64,000 nt of DNA from Streptomyces roseicoloratus (GCF_004117935.1 NZ_SDOY01000173.1:18506-82505), one strand, 5' to 3'. Positions 39,804 to 50,308 are shown, numbered from the stretch's first letter. The notes: generated by a model not told the origin, from the letters alone. Numbers and translations: made by a program.

Positions 39804-41234
39804 GTGCGAGATCAGCTCCTTGGGAGCCGGTACCGGATGGTGCGACAACTTGGCGAAGGCGGAATGGGACAGGTATGGGAGGCGCAAGACGAGACGCTGG
39901 GCAGGCCCGTCGCGGTCAAGGTGATCTCCTTGCTTGCCGGTGGTGGGAGCCGTGGCGACGAGGCGCGCGCCAGGTTCCTGCGCGAGGCACGGATCACCGC
40001 CCAGCGGCAGCACCCCAACATCGTGACCATCCACGACCTCGGCGAGACCGGCGCGGGGGACAGCAGGGCCCCGTTCCTGGTAATGGAGCTGGTCCGGGGC
40101 ACAGGTCTGGACGCGATGCTGCACCAAGGTCCCGTCAGCCTGCAGGACGCTGCCCAGTGGGGTGCGCAGATATGCGAGGCTCTGATCGACGCGCACGAAG
40201 CCGGAATCATGCACCGGGACATCAAGCCGTCCAACATCCTCATCACGTCTTCCGGCAGCGTGAAGCTCCTCGATTTCGGGGTCGCGAGGGCGGCTGACCC
40301 CTACGCGACTTCGGACAGGCTCACCCAGACCGGATTCGTCGTGGGCACGCCCCCTTACATGGCCCCCGAGCAGGCACGCGGCTTCCCAGAACCGAGCAGT
40401 GATCTGTACGCGCTCGGTTGTCTCCTCTTCGAACTGATCACAGGCCGGCTGCCGTTCCACGCCCCTGACGCCGTGGGCTATCTCTCGGCCCACCTCACCC
40501 AGGACCCCCCCACTCCCAGCTCGGTGGCACCGGGAATTCCGCCCGCGTGGGACGACCTCCTCCTACGGCTGCTGCACAAGGACCCCGCCCATCGGTACGC
40601 GAACGCTGCCGACCTCTCCGAAGCATTGCGGCGACTCGATCACCCATCCGAGCCGTCGGAAGTCGAGACAGGCCCACCGTCGCTAGACGCGACTTCCGGA
40701 GATGCAGGGAAGGTGGAAGAGTCAGAAGTCCTCCTCCAGCAGCAGATGCAGAGAGCCGCAGTCGCTGAGCTGTCCTGGGAGTGGGGCAGGAGAAGCGCGA
40801 GGGCGTTGTGCTTTCTGGCCGTGGCGGCAATATTCCTGGCCGTGCGCATGAGCTGGTTCCAGGCGAGCGGCCCGGGCGGGTTCGTCGACCTGGGAGTCTT
40901 CCCGCCGGAAGACAGCTCCCGCCAGCCCTCGTACGCGGCTATGGCCGGTGCACTGATGGTGATGGCCACTACGGGTTTGATCATCAGTGGGCCTGACGGC
41001 GCGGCTTCGTTCCGGCGGTGGCGTGTGTGGAGCTGCCTCTTCTTGCCTGTTGGGGGTGTGTTCGTGGCCATCCTGGGCGAACTGGAGGCACAGCGCGCGG
41101 CCGGTGTCGACAACAGCGCCGTACAGGACATGGCAGGCATGTGGATATTTTTGGGTGCGGCAGGCACGGCCCTAGTAGCGGCGATCACCGTACTTGTGAG
41201 CAGACGGATCGCCCTCGCTGCCTCTCGCACCTAG
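39804..41234 (+). CDS. Hanks-type Ser/Thr protein kinase with four membrane helices
   Basis: 476 aa from GTG 39804. Complete kinase domain (about 10-275): glycine loop LGEGGMGQVWEA (17-22), Lys39 (VAVKVI), Glu in FLREARI, HRDIKPSN (137-144), DFG (157-159), GTPPYMAPEQARG, then DLYALGCLLFEL. After an acidic linker, four hydrophobic helices span 330-475 (ALCFLAVAAIFLAV, YAAMAGALMVMATTGLII, SCLFLPVGGVFVAIL, FLGAAGTALVAAITVLV) with short loops, so there is no large sensor domain. It lies inside the Tn3 transposon, ending 8 bp from the tnpA stop, convergent. The substrate is unknown. Confidence 0.93.
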   Translation: MRDQLLGSRYRMVRQLGEGGMGQVWEAQDETLGRPVAVKVISLLAGGGSRGDEARARFLREARITAQRQHPNIVTIHDLGETGAGDSRAPFLVMELVRGTGLDAMLHQGPVSLQDAAQWGAQICEALIDAHEAGIMHRDIKPSNILITSSGSVKLLDFGVARAADPYATSDRLTQTGFVVGTPPYMAPEQARGFPEPSSDLYALGCLLFELITGRLPFHAPDAVGYLSAHLTQDPPTPSSVAPGIPPAWDDLLLRLLHKDPAHRYANAADLSEALRRLDHPSEPSEVETGPPSLDATSGDAGKVEESEVLLQQQMQRAAVAELSWEWGRRSARALCFLAVAAIFLAVRMSWFQASGPGGFVDLGVFPPEDSSRQPSYAAMAGALMVMATTGLIISGPDGAASFRRWRVWSCLFLPVGGVFVAILGELEAQRAAGVDNSAVQDMAGMWIFLGAAGTALVAAITVLVSRRIALAASRT

Positions 41235-41242
41235 CTCAGCTA

Positions 41243-44200
41243 CTACCACGCGCCCCTATCGTCTTCGTCGTCCTCGACGGCGTCCGGGTCCCGCAGCGGG
41301 CGCAGGCCCTGGCCGGGGCCGCTGGCCTTGATGTTGAACAGGTAGCGGCCCAGGAAGTTGATGTGCCGGTCCTTGAGTGGGGAGAGGCGGGCGACGTCCT
41401 CGTCCTTGATGTCGTGGCCCTCGGCGCGGAGCTGGGCGACGGCGGCGTCGAGGTAGCGGGTGTTCCACAGGACGACGGCGTTGAGGACCAGGCCGAGGGC
41501 GGCGAGCTGGTCCTCCTGGCCCTCGCGGTACGCCTGGCGGATCTGCCCGCGGCCGCCGTGGCAGATCGCGCGGGCCAGGCGGTGGCGGGACTCCTGCACC
41601 GTGAGCTGCCGGTTCATCAGCCGGCGGTAGGTGTCGTCGACCGGGTCGACCAGGGCGAGCAGGTGCATGGTCTTGTCGATCCGCCCGTACTCGGCGAACG
41701 CGGCGCCGAGCGGGGTCGGGTGGCCCTCGCGGCCGAACATCCGCAGCAGGTCGTAGGCGCGGACCTGGTTGGTGATGAGCGATCCGGCGACGCGGAGCAT
41801 GTCCGGCCAGTGCGTGGCGATCCGCTTGAGGTTCACCTTGTTGCAGGCGACGGCCTCCAGCGGCCCGTACCCGGCGGCCGACGCCTCACCGTCGGGCAGG
41901 TCGGCCCGCCAGAACCTCTGGTCGGCGAGGTCGCGGAAGCGCGGGGCGAAGCGGAAGCCGAGCATCTTGTACAGGCCGAAGGCCATATCGGAGTACGAGG
42001 CGTTGTCGGTCGCGACCATCTCCGGCTTCACCCCGCCGTCGAGGTTCAGCAGCGTGTCCAGGGTGTAGAGGCTGTCGCGCGGGGTGCCGCGTACGACCAT
42101 CGCGCCGATCCCCGCGACCTGGTCATTTACTGCATTTAGCCAGGTCACGCCCCTTTTGTAACCATAATATTTTGGCGAGGGGCCGGTGTTGATGCTCTTG
42201 ACGGGGACGACGAACCGCAGGCCGTCGACGGAGGCGAGCAGCCCGCCGCCCCACATCTGGGCGAGCTCGATGCGGGACTGGGCGGTGATGAGCGCGGCGT
42301 TCGCCGCGGCGATGGTGTCGGCGCGCAGGTAGTTCTGGTCGACGTGGGACAGCCGCGAGCGGGTCAGCGCCTTGTTCTCCGGGTCGATGACCGGGGTCAG
42401 GCCGATGTTGCAGCTCTCCGCCACCAGCAGCGCGACCAGGGAGACGAGCAGGCCCTCCATGCGGGTGCGGCGCTCGGAGACGTGGCCGAAGGCGTCGAGG
42501 AACCCGGTCCAGGAGTGGACCTCGAACAGCAGGTCCGGCAGGTCGATCCTCGGGAGCATCGCCTCCGTGGTGGCCTTGATCCAGGTCAGCGACTCCGGCT
42601 CGCCCACCGCGCCGAGCTTGTCCACCGACAGGCGGGCGCGCCCGCCGCCCTCGGGGACGACGATCTCCACCTTCGCCTCGTTGCCGGCCTCCTCCAGGCG
42701 GTCGGCCATCTGCCGCCACGCCGCGTCCAGCGCCTGGACGAGCTGGGCCAGGTGCTCCTCGGCGTCCTCGGTCAGGGACAGGCCCGCGAGCACGTCCGCG
42801 CGCATCGCCTCCCACCGCGGCCCGTCCAGCAGCCGGGCGCGCGGGTCCGCCCACCGGTTCGACGGGGCGGCGAACACGTCGCGCCGGTTCAGCGCGCGGT
42901 GCAGCTGCTCCAGGACGCACACCACGTACGCGTCGCGGTCGACCGCGCCCTGCGGCAGCTTGGCGTTGGAGAACACCGCGCGCTTCCACATCGCCGGCAC
43001 CAGCTCGGCGTCGACCTCGCGGGGCAGCAGCGGCCGGTCCTTGACCCGGCGCCGCGAGAGCGCGGGCAGGCGGCGCACGGCCTTGAGGATGCGCCGCCCG
43101 GCCGGGGCGGCGCCCAGCGCGTCCGACTCGCCCAGCAGGGACAGGAACGGGCGCACGGTGTTGTAGCGCAGGGCCAGCTTCTCCCGCATCGCGGCTTCGG
43201 CCGAGCCGTCGTCCTCAGGCACCAGGGCCTCGACGGTCGCCACCGCGCCGGCCACCGCCGTACGCGGCACGGCCTCCTCGACCGCCGCCCACAGCGCGGC
43301 GACGTCCAGGTCCGCCTCGTGCTCGGCGACCAGGTCCAGCTCCTCGGTGAGGATCTTCGACGCCTTCGCCAGGATGCGGGCCGCCTTCTCCAGTTGCGGC
43401 AGCATCGCCAGGCGCTCCCGGTCCGACGCCCGCCGGGCGGGGCTGATCAGCCGGTTCGCCATCAGCACCGCGAACAGGTCCAGGGCGTCGTCGACTGCCT
43501 GCGCCTCCAGCTGCCGCACCACCGCCGTCAGCAGCGCGGTCCGCCGCGGCTCCGGGGCCCGCTCGATCGTCTGCGCCTTGCTCAGCTGCCCGTACCGGGC
43601 CAGCGCGGACAGCCGGTTCACCGGCACCCGCGACAGGTTCACCCGCCCCAGCGCGAACCCGGAGATCTCCTCCACCCGCTCCATCGCCCGCACCATCGCC
43701 GTGCCCGTCGACTTCACCGGCGGCGTGCGCAGCCGCTCCAGCTCCGAGACCCGCCTGCCCTCCGGCACCACCAGCAGCTCCGCCAAGGCCGGCGCGAGCA
43801 CGGGATCGGCCCGGTGCGTCGCCCGGGCCACCGCGTCGTACAGGCGCCGCTCGGCCGCCGTACGGGCCTCCGACACCTGCCGGGCCAGCACCGAGACCCC
43901 GGGCAGCAGCACCCGGTTCTTCCGCAGCCACGTCACCGAGTGGTTGAACAGCGCCACCGGCCCCTCGGCGTGCGTCCACGCCCGCCCGTACAGGAAGCCG
44001 CGGAACTCCCGGCCCCACTTGCGGTCGGTGAAGTCCCGGTACTTGAAGCGCCGCTGGATCTCGTCCGCGTGCTCGTACACCGTCGAGCGCCGCTCGGCGT
44101 ACCGCTTCACGCACGAGGCGTCCAGGATGCCGAGCTGCCCGGCCAGGTACTCCACGACCTCCCACGGCACCGCGAGCGGGTCCTCGCCCAGGAACCGGCC

Positions 44201-44386
44201 TACATAGCGGACCGTACAGATCTGCACCGCCATGCCCAGCCGATGCGCGTCCGTACGACGCAGCGCGATCAGATCGCGGTCGTCATCGTCGAGGAAGAAG
44301 AACCGCTCCAGCTCCGGGCGCGTGGGCACCTCGGTGAACGTCCCGTACGCCTCGGCTTGCTCATCAGTCAGAAACTCCACCGGCAC
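41243..44386 (-). CDS. tnpA: Tn3-family transposase
   Basis: 1047 aa, full length for the family. The N-terminal DNA-binding domain starts MPVEFLTDEQAEAYGTFTEVPTRPELERFFFLDD. The C-terminal DDE transposase domain includes GLTPVIDPENKALTRSRLSHVDQNYLRADTI, GGGLLASVDGLRFVVPVKSINTGP, VATDNASYSDMAFGLYKMLGFRFAPRFRDL and VVLWNTRYLDAAVAQLRAEG. Around 42125-42175 the codons turn abruptly AT-rich (KYYGYKRG ... WLNAVND). The start is 82 bp inside the right inverted repeat. Confidence 0.95.
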   Translation of the reverse strand: MPVEFLTDEQAEAYGTFTEVPTRPELERFFFLDDDDRDLIALRRTDAHRLGMAVQICTVRYVGRFLGEDPLAVPWEVVEYLAGQLGILDASCVKRYAERRSTVYEHADEIQRRFKYRDFTDRKWGREFRGFLYGRAWTHAEGPVALFNHSVTWLRKNRVLLPGVSVLARQVSEARTAAERRLYDAVARATHRADPVLAPALAELLVVPEGRRVSELERLRTPPVKSTGTAMVRAMERVEEISGFALGRVNLSRVPVNRLSALARYGQLSKAQTIERAPEPRRTALLTAVVRQLEAQAVDDALDLFAVLMANRLISPARRASDRERLAMLPQLEKAARILAKASKILTEELDLVAEHEADLDVAALWAAVEEAVPRTAVAGAVATVEALVPEDDGSAEAAMREKLALRYNTVRPFLSLLGESDALGAAPAGRRILKAVRRLPALSRRRVKDRPLLPREVDAELVPAMWKRAVFSNAKLPQGAVDRDAYVVCVLEQLHRALNRRDVFAAPSNRWADPRARLLDGPRWEAMRADVLAGLSLTEDAEEHLAQLVQALDAAWRQMADRLEEAGNEAKVEIVVPEGGGRARLSVDKLGAVGEPESLTWIKATTEAMLPRIDLPDLLFEVHSWTGFLDAFGHVSERRTRMEGLLVSLVALLVAESCNIGLTPVIDPENKALTRSRLSHVDQNYLRADTIAAANAALITAQSRIELAQMWGGGLLASVDGLRFVVPVKSINTGPSPKYYGYKRGVTWLNAVNDQVAGIGAMVVRGTPRDSLYTLDTLLNLDGGVKPEMVATDNASYSDMAFGLYKMLGFRFAPRFRDLADQRFWRADLPDGEASAAGYGPLEAVACNKVNLKRIATHWPDMLRVAGSLITNQVRAYDLLRMFGREGHPTPLGAAFAEYGRIDKTMHLLALVDPVDDTYRRLMNRQLTVQESRHRLARAICHGGRGQIRQAYREGQEDQLAALGLVLNAVVLWNTRYLDAAVAQLRAEGHDIKDEDVARLSPLKDRHINFLGRYLFNIKASGPGQGLRPLRDPDAVEDDEDDRGAW

Positions 44387-44468
44387 GTCCGGACCGTAGC
44401 CAGCGCCGGCACCCGCTCGACGATCTTTCCGCGAACCTCAGCGATGCCGCGGCTCGGTGTGCTAGCCG

Positions 44469-44520
44469 ACCATGATCGTTCTCACCGGGATTTCCTGTAC
44501 CCCGACTACTCACACCCGGA
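44469..44520. repeat. Right terminal inverted repeat
   Basis: 52 bp, exact reverse complement of 38365-38416. Confidence 0.9.
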
Positions 44521-44770
44521 GAAGCAGCGCAACCAGGAACGCGACGAACTGAGGGCCATCCGACTCGGCGAACAGCAGCCCCGACAGACTCCGACGGCCA
44601 CAGCCGGCTCCGCTCGGCAGGAGCAAGCCCTGACCCCCACCGCCGTCCGGAACTGCCCGCACTGCGACCAGCCCGTCACCATCGTCGCCCTGCTGGCCAC
44701 CCCGGAAGCGGCCCGTCCCACCATCGCCAGCAGGGTTCCCGAGATCACCTCCCTGCGGCGGACTCCGTGA
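44521..44770 (+). pseudogene. Orphan C-terminal coding fragment at the transposon edge
   Basis: The plus frame reads EKQRNQERDELRAIRLGEQQPRQ...RNCPHCDQPVTIVALLATPEAARP...ITSLRRTP and ends at TGA 44768-44770. It has a CPHC-like pair and no own start; it enters directly from the transposon end. It is probably the 3' remnant of a gene cut by the insertion, though the left flank shows no matching 5' part. Not recognised. Confidence 0.4.
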
Positions 44771-44811
44771 GCACCGCGGGCAACGACTTCGCCTGACTGT
44801 CACCGATCAAC

Positions 44812-44842
44812 AGGGTCCGGCGACCTTCGGTCGCCGGACCCT
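44812..44842. terminator. Hairpin right of the transposon
   Basis: 14-bp perfect stem (44812-44825 with 44829-44842) around TTC. Probably the terminator of the interrupted gene fragment. Confidence 0.75.
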
Positions 44843-44990
44843 CACACGCGCTCTTCGCTCCCCAGATTTCCTCACTCACTTCAAACTGCACCGAAGTGGA
44901 GGGAAGAGCGTCCCTGGCCGATTTCAGAGATCCTCATCACCGGGGCGCCGTGGCCCTGCTGGGCCCGGCGCACCGGGTCGTCCGGCACGA

Positions 44991-45017
44991 CGGGGGCGGT
45001 GTGCTGCACCGCCCCCG
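44991..45017 (-). terminator. Terminator after chiC
   Basis: 11-bp perfect stem (44991-45001 with 45007-45017), loop TGCTG, about 95 nt beyond the chitinase stop. The remaining 44843-45111 holds nothing recognisable. Confidence 0.65.
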
Positions 45018-45111
45018 CCGGGCGGCGGGTGAGGTCCGGGGCCAGGCCTTCTCTTCCGGCTCCTGCCGGGCTCCCGGCGCTCGCTGATCGGCCTGTTCCG
45101 GAAGGAACGTC

Positions 45112-46959
<1,848 letters not shown>

Positions 46960-47026
46960 CGGTGCTCCTCAAGTAGCGGACGTTCGGGGTGGGGGTGGGT
47001 CCGTGGAGAGTTGCGCGCGCCCCGCG

Positions 47027-47068
47027 AGCGTAGGAAGGTCTGGACCAATCGTCAAGAGGTCCAGACCA
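47027..47068 (-). promoter_or_regulatory. chiC promoter with paired 12-bp repeats
   Basis: On the minus strand: TGGTCTGGACCT, then TTGACG (-35, 47050-47055), then TGGTCCAGACCT, then TACGCT (-10, 47027-47032), with 17-bp spacing. The two 12-bp direct repeats flanking the -35 are the known element for chitin induction and glucose repression in Streptomyces chitinase promoters. Each also resembles a DasR site (12/16 and 11/16 by eye). Confidence 0.85.
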
Positions 47069-47085
47069 AAGTCGACTTCGTTCTC

Positions 47086-47739
47086 TCAGATCCCCAACTC
47101 CTGCGCCAGCACGGCGGCTTGGACCCGGCTGCGGAGCTCCAGTTTGCCCAGCACCTTGCTGACGTGCGTCTTCACCGTGGCCTCCGCCATGTCCAGCCGC
47201 ACCGCGATCTCCGCGTTCGACAGACCCGAACCGAGCGCCGACAGCACCTCCCGCTCACGTGGCGTCAGCCGCTCCACCACCGCCGGATCCGCGCCGCCCG
47301 GCACCCGGACCGGCCGGCTCGGCGCCGCGAACTCGGCGATCAGCCGCCGGGTGACCGCCGGCGCGATCAGCCCCTCGCCGCGCCCCACCGTCCGCACCGC
47401 CTCGATGAGGTCCTTCGCGTCCGTGTTCTTCAGGAGGAAACCCGCGGCGCCCGCGCGCAGCGCCCCGAACACGTACTCGTCCAGGTCGAAGGTGGTCAGC
47501 ACCAGGACGTCCGCCAGGCCCTCGGCCACCACCTGCCGGGTCGCCGACACCCCGTCGAGCTTCGGCATCTGCACGTCCATCAGGACCAGGTCCGGGCGCA
47601 GTTCACGGGCCAGCTCCACCGCCCGCTCGCCGTCCCCGGCCTCCCCGACCACCTCGATGTCGGGGGCACTGCCCAGGATCAGCACCAGCCCCGCGCGTAC
47701 CGCGCTCTGGTCCTCGGCGACCACGATCCGCATCGTCAT
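47086..47739 (-). CDS. chiR: NarL-family response regulator (ChiR-like)
   Basis: 217 aa from ATG 47739. Receiver: IVVAEDQSAVRAGL, phospho-Asp in LVLMDVQMPKLDGV, Thr in VLVLTTFDLDEYV, Lys in AAGFLLKNTDAKDL. C-terminal LuxR-type HTH: LTPREREVLSALGSGLSNAEIAVRLDMAEATVKTHVSKVLGKLELRSRVQAAVLA. Overlaps the kinase stop (ATGA at 47736-47739). Position just upstream of chiC matches chiS-chiR-chiC in S. coelicolor; control of chiC is inferred. Confidence 0.9.
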   Translation of the reverse strand: MTMRIVVAEDQSAVRAGLVLILGSAPDIEVVGEAGDGERAVELARELRPDLVLMDVQMPKLDGVSATRQVVAEGLADVLVLTTFDLDEYVFGALRAGAAGFLLKNTDAKDLIEAVRTVGRGEGLIAPAVTRRLIAEFAAPSRPVRVPGGADPAVVERLTPREREVLSALGSGLSNAEIAVRLDMAEATVKTHVSKVLGKLELRSRVQAAVLAQELGI

Positions 47740-48932
47740 GACTCCGGCGTCCTCTCCTCCGCGGGCAGTACCGCCCGCACCTGCCACCTCTTCGAACCGT
47801 CCCCGTCCGGGACCGGCCCCGCCTCGAACTCGCCGCCGAGCAGCGCCACCCGCTCCCGCATGCCCACGAGCCCGGCACCCGAGCCCGGCGCCCGCGGCCC
47901 GGGACGGTCCCCGACCGGGCTGGTCACCCGTACGGTCAGACTCCGCGCCTCCCGGGCGAGGAACACGCCCACCACGCCGGGCGCCGCGTGCTTGAGCGCG
48001 TTCGTCAGCGACTCCTGCACGATCCGGTACGCGGCCAGCTCGACCGGCGCCGGCAACGGCGCGCCGTCCTCCCCGTGCCGGTCCTCCAGGGTGAACTCCA
48101 GCCCGCTGGAGCCGCCGTGGGTGCGGGCCTGGGCGACCAGGGCCTCCAGGCCGGCCAGCGTCGGCGCGGCCGCCGGCTCGGCGTCGCCGCTGCTGTCCCG
48201 GAGCAGTCCGATCAGCCGCCGCATCTCGGCCAGGCCCTCCACGCTGTTCTCCCGGATGACGGTCAGCGCCTGCCGGGTGGTGGCCGCGTCGTCGATCGAG
48301 AGCGCGGCCGTGGAGTGGATCGCGATCGCCGACAGATGGTTGGCGACCATGTCGTGCAGCTCGCGGGCCATCCGCGCGCGCTCCGCGCCCACCGCCTGCG
48401 CCCGGTCCATCTCGGCGAGCAGCGCCGTCTGTTCGGCCCGCAGCCGCGCCGACTCCGCGGCCTCCCGGTGGTTGCGCACGATCGCGCCGGTGAGGGCCGG
48501 GAGGAAGGAGACCATGCCGGCGAGGACGCCGACGAGCAGCGCGACCGCGTTCTGCCACCAGATCAGCAGCGTCACGGTGAGCGCGACGGTGACCAGCGCG
48601 GTGACGTACGGGATGCGTTTCGCGGCCGCGGGCGTCGTGTACACCACGGACGCGTAGACCACGTCCGTGAACATCAGGACGGTGGCGAGGTTTCCGTTGG
48701 TGAACTGGTCGCCGATGATCGCCAGGGTGGCGACGATCAGCGCCGTGCGCGGGGTCGTGCGCCGCAGCGCCTCCGTCGCGGCCATCACCGCCAGCGGGAT
48801 CAGCGTGGCCCAGCGCTGGCCGAAGACGTGCTCGCGGTCCACGTACAGACCGAAGGACCACAGGACCAGCCCGCCGGCGAGGCCGATGAAGGCGATCAGC
48901 AGATCGTGGTGATGAGGTCGGGGGAGGCGCAC
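47736..48932 (-). CDS. chiS: DesK-type sensor histidine kinase (ChiS-like)
   Basis: About 398 aa from GTG 48932; the start is uncertain (GTG 48947 and TTG 48944 are alternatives). Five to six membrane helices at the N-terminus (LIAFIGLAGGLVLWSFGLYV ... ALLVGVLAGMVSFLPAL) without a large outer domain. Dimerisation motif RARMARELHDMVANHLSAIAIHSTAAL with the phosphorylated His. HATPase: YRIVQESLTNALKHA (N-box) and GSGAGLVGMRERVALLGGEFEAG (G-box). Coupled to chiR. Confidence 0.88.
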   Translation of the reverse strand: MRLPRPHHHDLLIAFIGLAGGLVLWSFGLYVDREHVFGQRWATLIPLAVMAATEALRRTTPRTALIVATLAIIGDQFTNGNLATVLMFTDVVYASVVYTTPAAAKRIPYVTALVTVALTVTLLIWWQNAVALLVGVLAGMVSFLPALTGAIVRNHREAAESARLRAEQTALLAEMDRAQAVGAERARMARELHDMVANHLSAIAIHSTAALSIDDAATTRQALTVIRENSVEGLAEMRRLIGLLRDSSGDAEPAAAPTLAGLEALVAQARTHGGSSGLEFTLEDRHGEDGAPLPAPVELAAYRIVQESLTNALKHAAPGVVGVFLAREARSLTVRVTSPVGDRPGPRAPGSGAGLVGMRERVALLGGEFEAGPVPDGDGSKRWQVRAVLPAEERTPES

Positions 48933-49095
48933 GACTCCATCCAACACGCAGCCCGCCGCCACGACGTCCCCGCCGGGGCCGAGCCGCGCCTCCGTCGAAC
49001 GATGTAGGCGCACTTCGTCATCGGCGACGACGCCTCCCGGCCGTTCCGCCGGGAGGCTGGAAGCACGACGGGGGAACGAACGAAGGAGTGCCGCC

Positions 49096-49803
49096 GTGAT
49101 CGTCACGCTCATCGTGCTCTGCGAGGTCGGCTTCTGGGTGCTGCTGGCCGCGGGTCTCGCCACCCGCTACCTGCTCAAGATGCCGCGCGCCGGTCTCGCC
49201 CTGCTGCTGTGCGAGCCGCTGCTGGAGGTCGTGCTGCTGGTGGCCACCGCGATCGACCTGAAGAACGGCGCCGACCCGAGCTGGAAGCACGGACTGGCCG
49301 CCCTCTACATCGGCTACACCGTGGGCCACGGACACCGCACGGTGAAGTGGCTCGACGGCCACGCCGCCCACCGGCTCGGCGGCGGTCCGCGTCCGCCGAA
49401 GCCGCCGCAGTACGGGAAGGCCCGCGCCCGTTACGAGGGCCGGATCTGGCTCGGCACGCTGGTCGGCGGCGCCGTCGCGACCGTGCTGCTGCTCGCCGCC
49501 ATGGCGTACGTGGGCGGGGACGGCGACACCTCGTCGCTGAAGGCCTGGATGTACGGGGCCTGGCGGGCCGTCGGCATCCACGGCGTCATCGCCCTGTCGT
49601 ACGTGATCTGGCCGAGGAAGGCCCCGGCCGGGTCCGGCGAGGCCGTCCCGGCCGCCCGGGCCGAGGGGGCCCGGGCGGGGGAGGAGCCGGCCGGGGAGGC
49701 CCGGGCCGGGGAGGAGCGGGCGTCAGCGCTCGCCGCCCGGGACCCACAGCACGTCCCCGACCTCGCGGTTCGCCGTCCTGGCAAGGATGAAGAGCAGGTC
49801 TGA
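49096..49803 (+). CDS. Membrane protein of unknown function
   Basis: 235 aa from GTG 49096 with GAAGGAG upstream. Four hydrophobic helices: 1-24 (IVTLIVLCEVGFWVLLAAGLATRY), 30-53, 121-140 (LVGGAVATVLLLAAMAYVGG) and 155-171. The loop after helix 2 has DLKNGADPSWKHGLAALYIGYTVGHGHRTVKWLDGHAAHRLGG. I recall similar integral membrane proteins in Streptomyces but no function. The C-terminal ~60 residues are Ala/Glu/Arg low-complexity and overlap the opposite-strand adenosyltransferase gene by 81 bp. Confidence 0.75.
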   Translation: MIVTLIVLCEVGFWVLLAAGLATRYLLKMPRAGLALLLCEPLLEVVLLVATAIDLKNGADPSWKHGLAALYIGYTVGHGHRTVKWLDGHAAHRLGGGPRPPKPPQYGKARARYEGRIWLGTLVGGAVATVLLLAAMAYVGGDGDTSSLKAWMYGAWRAVGIHGVIALSYVIWPRKAPAGSGEAVPAARAEGARAGEEPAGEARAGEERASALAARDPQHVPDLAVRRPGKDEEQV

Positions 49804-50295
49804 CAGCCGGTTGAGGTAGGTGGCGGTGAGCGCGTTCATGGTCTCGCCGTGCACCTCCATCGCCGCCCAGGTGGACCGCTCGGCCCGCCGGACCACCGTG
49901 CACGCCTGGTGCAGCAGTGCCGCACCGGGCGTGCCGCCGGGCAGGATGAAGGAGCGCAGCTTGTCGAGCCGCTCCAGGAAGTGGTCGCAGTCCGCCTCCA
50001 GCTTGTCGACGTACGACTGCTCCACGCGCAGCGGCGGGTACTTCGGGTCCTCGACGACCGGCGTGGACAGGTCGGCGCCCACGTCGAACAGGTCGTTCTG
50101 GACGCGGACGAGGACCTTCACCACGTCCTCGTCGAGCTGCCCGAGGGCGATGGCCGTGCCGATGACGGCGTTGGCCTCGTTGGCGTCGGCGTAGGCGGAG
50201 ATCCGCAGATCGGTCTTGGCGGTCCGGCTCATGTCGCCGAGGGCGGTGGTGCCCTGGTCGCCGGTGCGGGTGTAGATGCGCGTCAGATTGACCAT
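49723..50295 (-). CDS. Cob(I)alamin adenosyltransferase (PduO type)
   Basis: 190 aa. Transfers adenosyl from ATP to cob(I)alamin to make coenzyme B12. Family motifs in order: LTRIYTRTGDQGTTALGD (ATP loop), YADANEANAVIGTA, RVQNDLFDVGADLSTP, FILPGGTPGAALLHQACTVVRRAER and TYLNRLSDLLFILAR. Length is normal. Its 3' end overlaps the convergent membrane-protein gene. Confidence 0.95.
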   Translation of the reverse strand: MVNLTRIYTRTGDQGTTALGDMSRTAKTDLRISAYADANEANAVIGTAIALGQLDEDVVKVLVRVQNDLFDVGADLSTPVVEDPKYPPLRVEQSYVDKLEADCDHFLERLDKLRSFILPGGTPGAALLHQACTVVRRAERSTWAAMEVHGETMNALTATYLNRLSDLLFILARTANREVGDVLWVPGGER

Positions 50296-50308
50296 GACCC
50301 CAGCGTAG

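Larger units (their letters stand above)
38365..44520. mobile_element. Tn3-family transposon with Ser/Thr kinase passenger
   Basis: A 6.16-kb unit flanked by 52-bp perfect inverted repeats. It holds tnpR (minus), a res region, a protein kinase (plus) and tnpA (minus). I find no matching 5-bp target duplication outside the repeats (ACTCA left, GAAGC right). The tnpA frame is open and full length, so the transposase may be active. Confidence 0.9.

Noticed and set aside
42344..44770. Open frame of 808 codons on the plus strand
   Set aside because: Antisense shadow of tnpA; only its last part beyond 44520 may be a true gene fragment and is listed separately.
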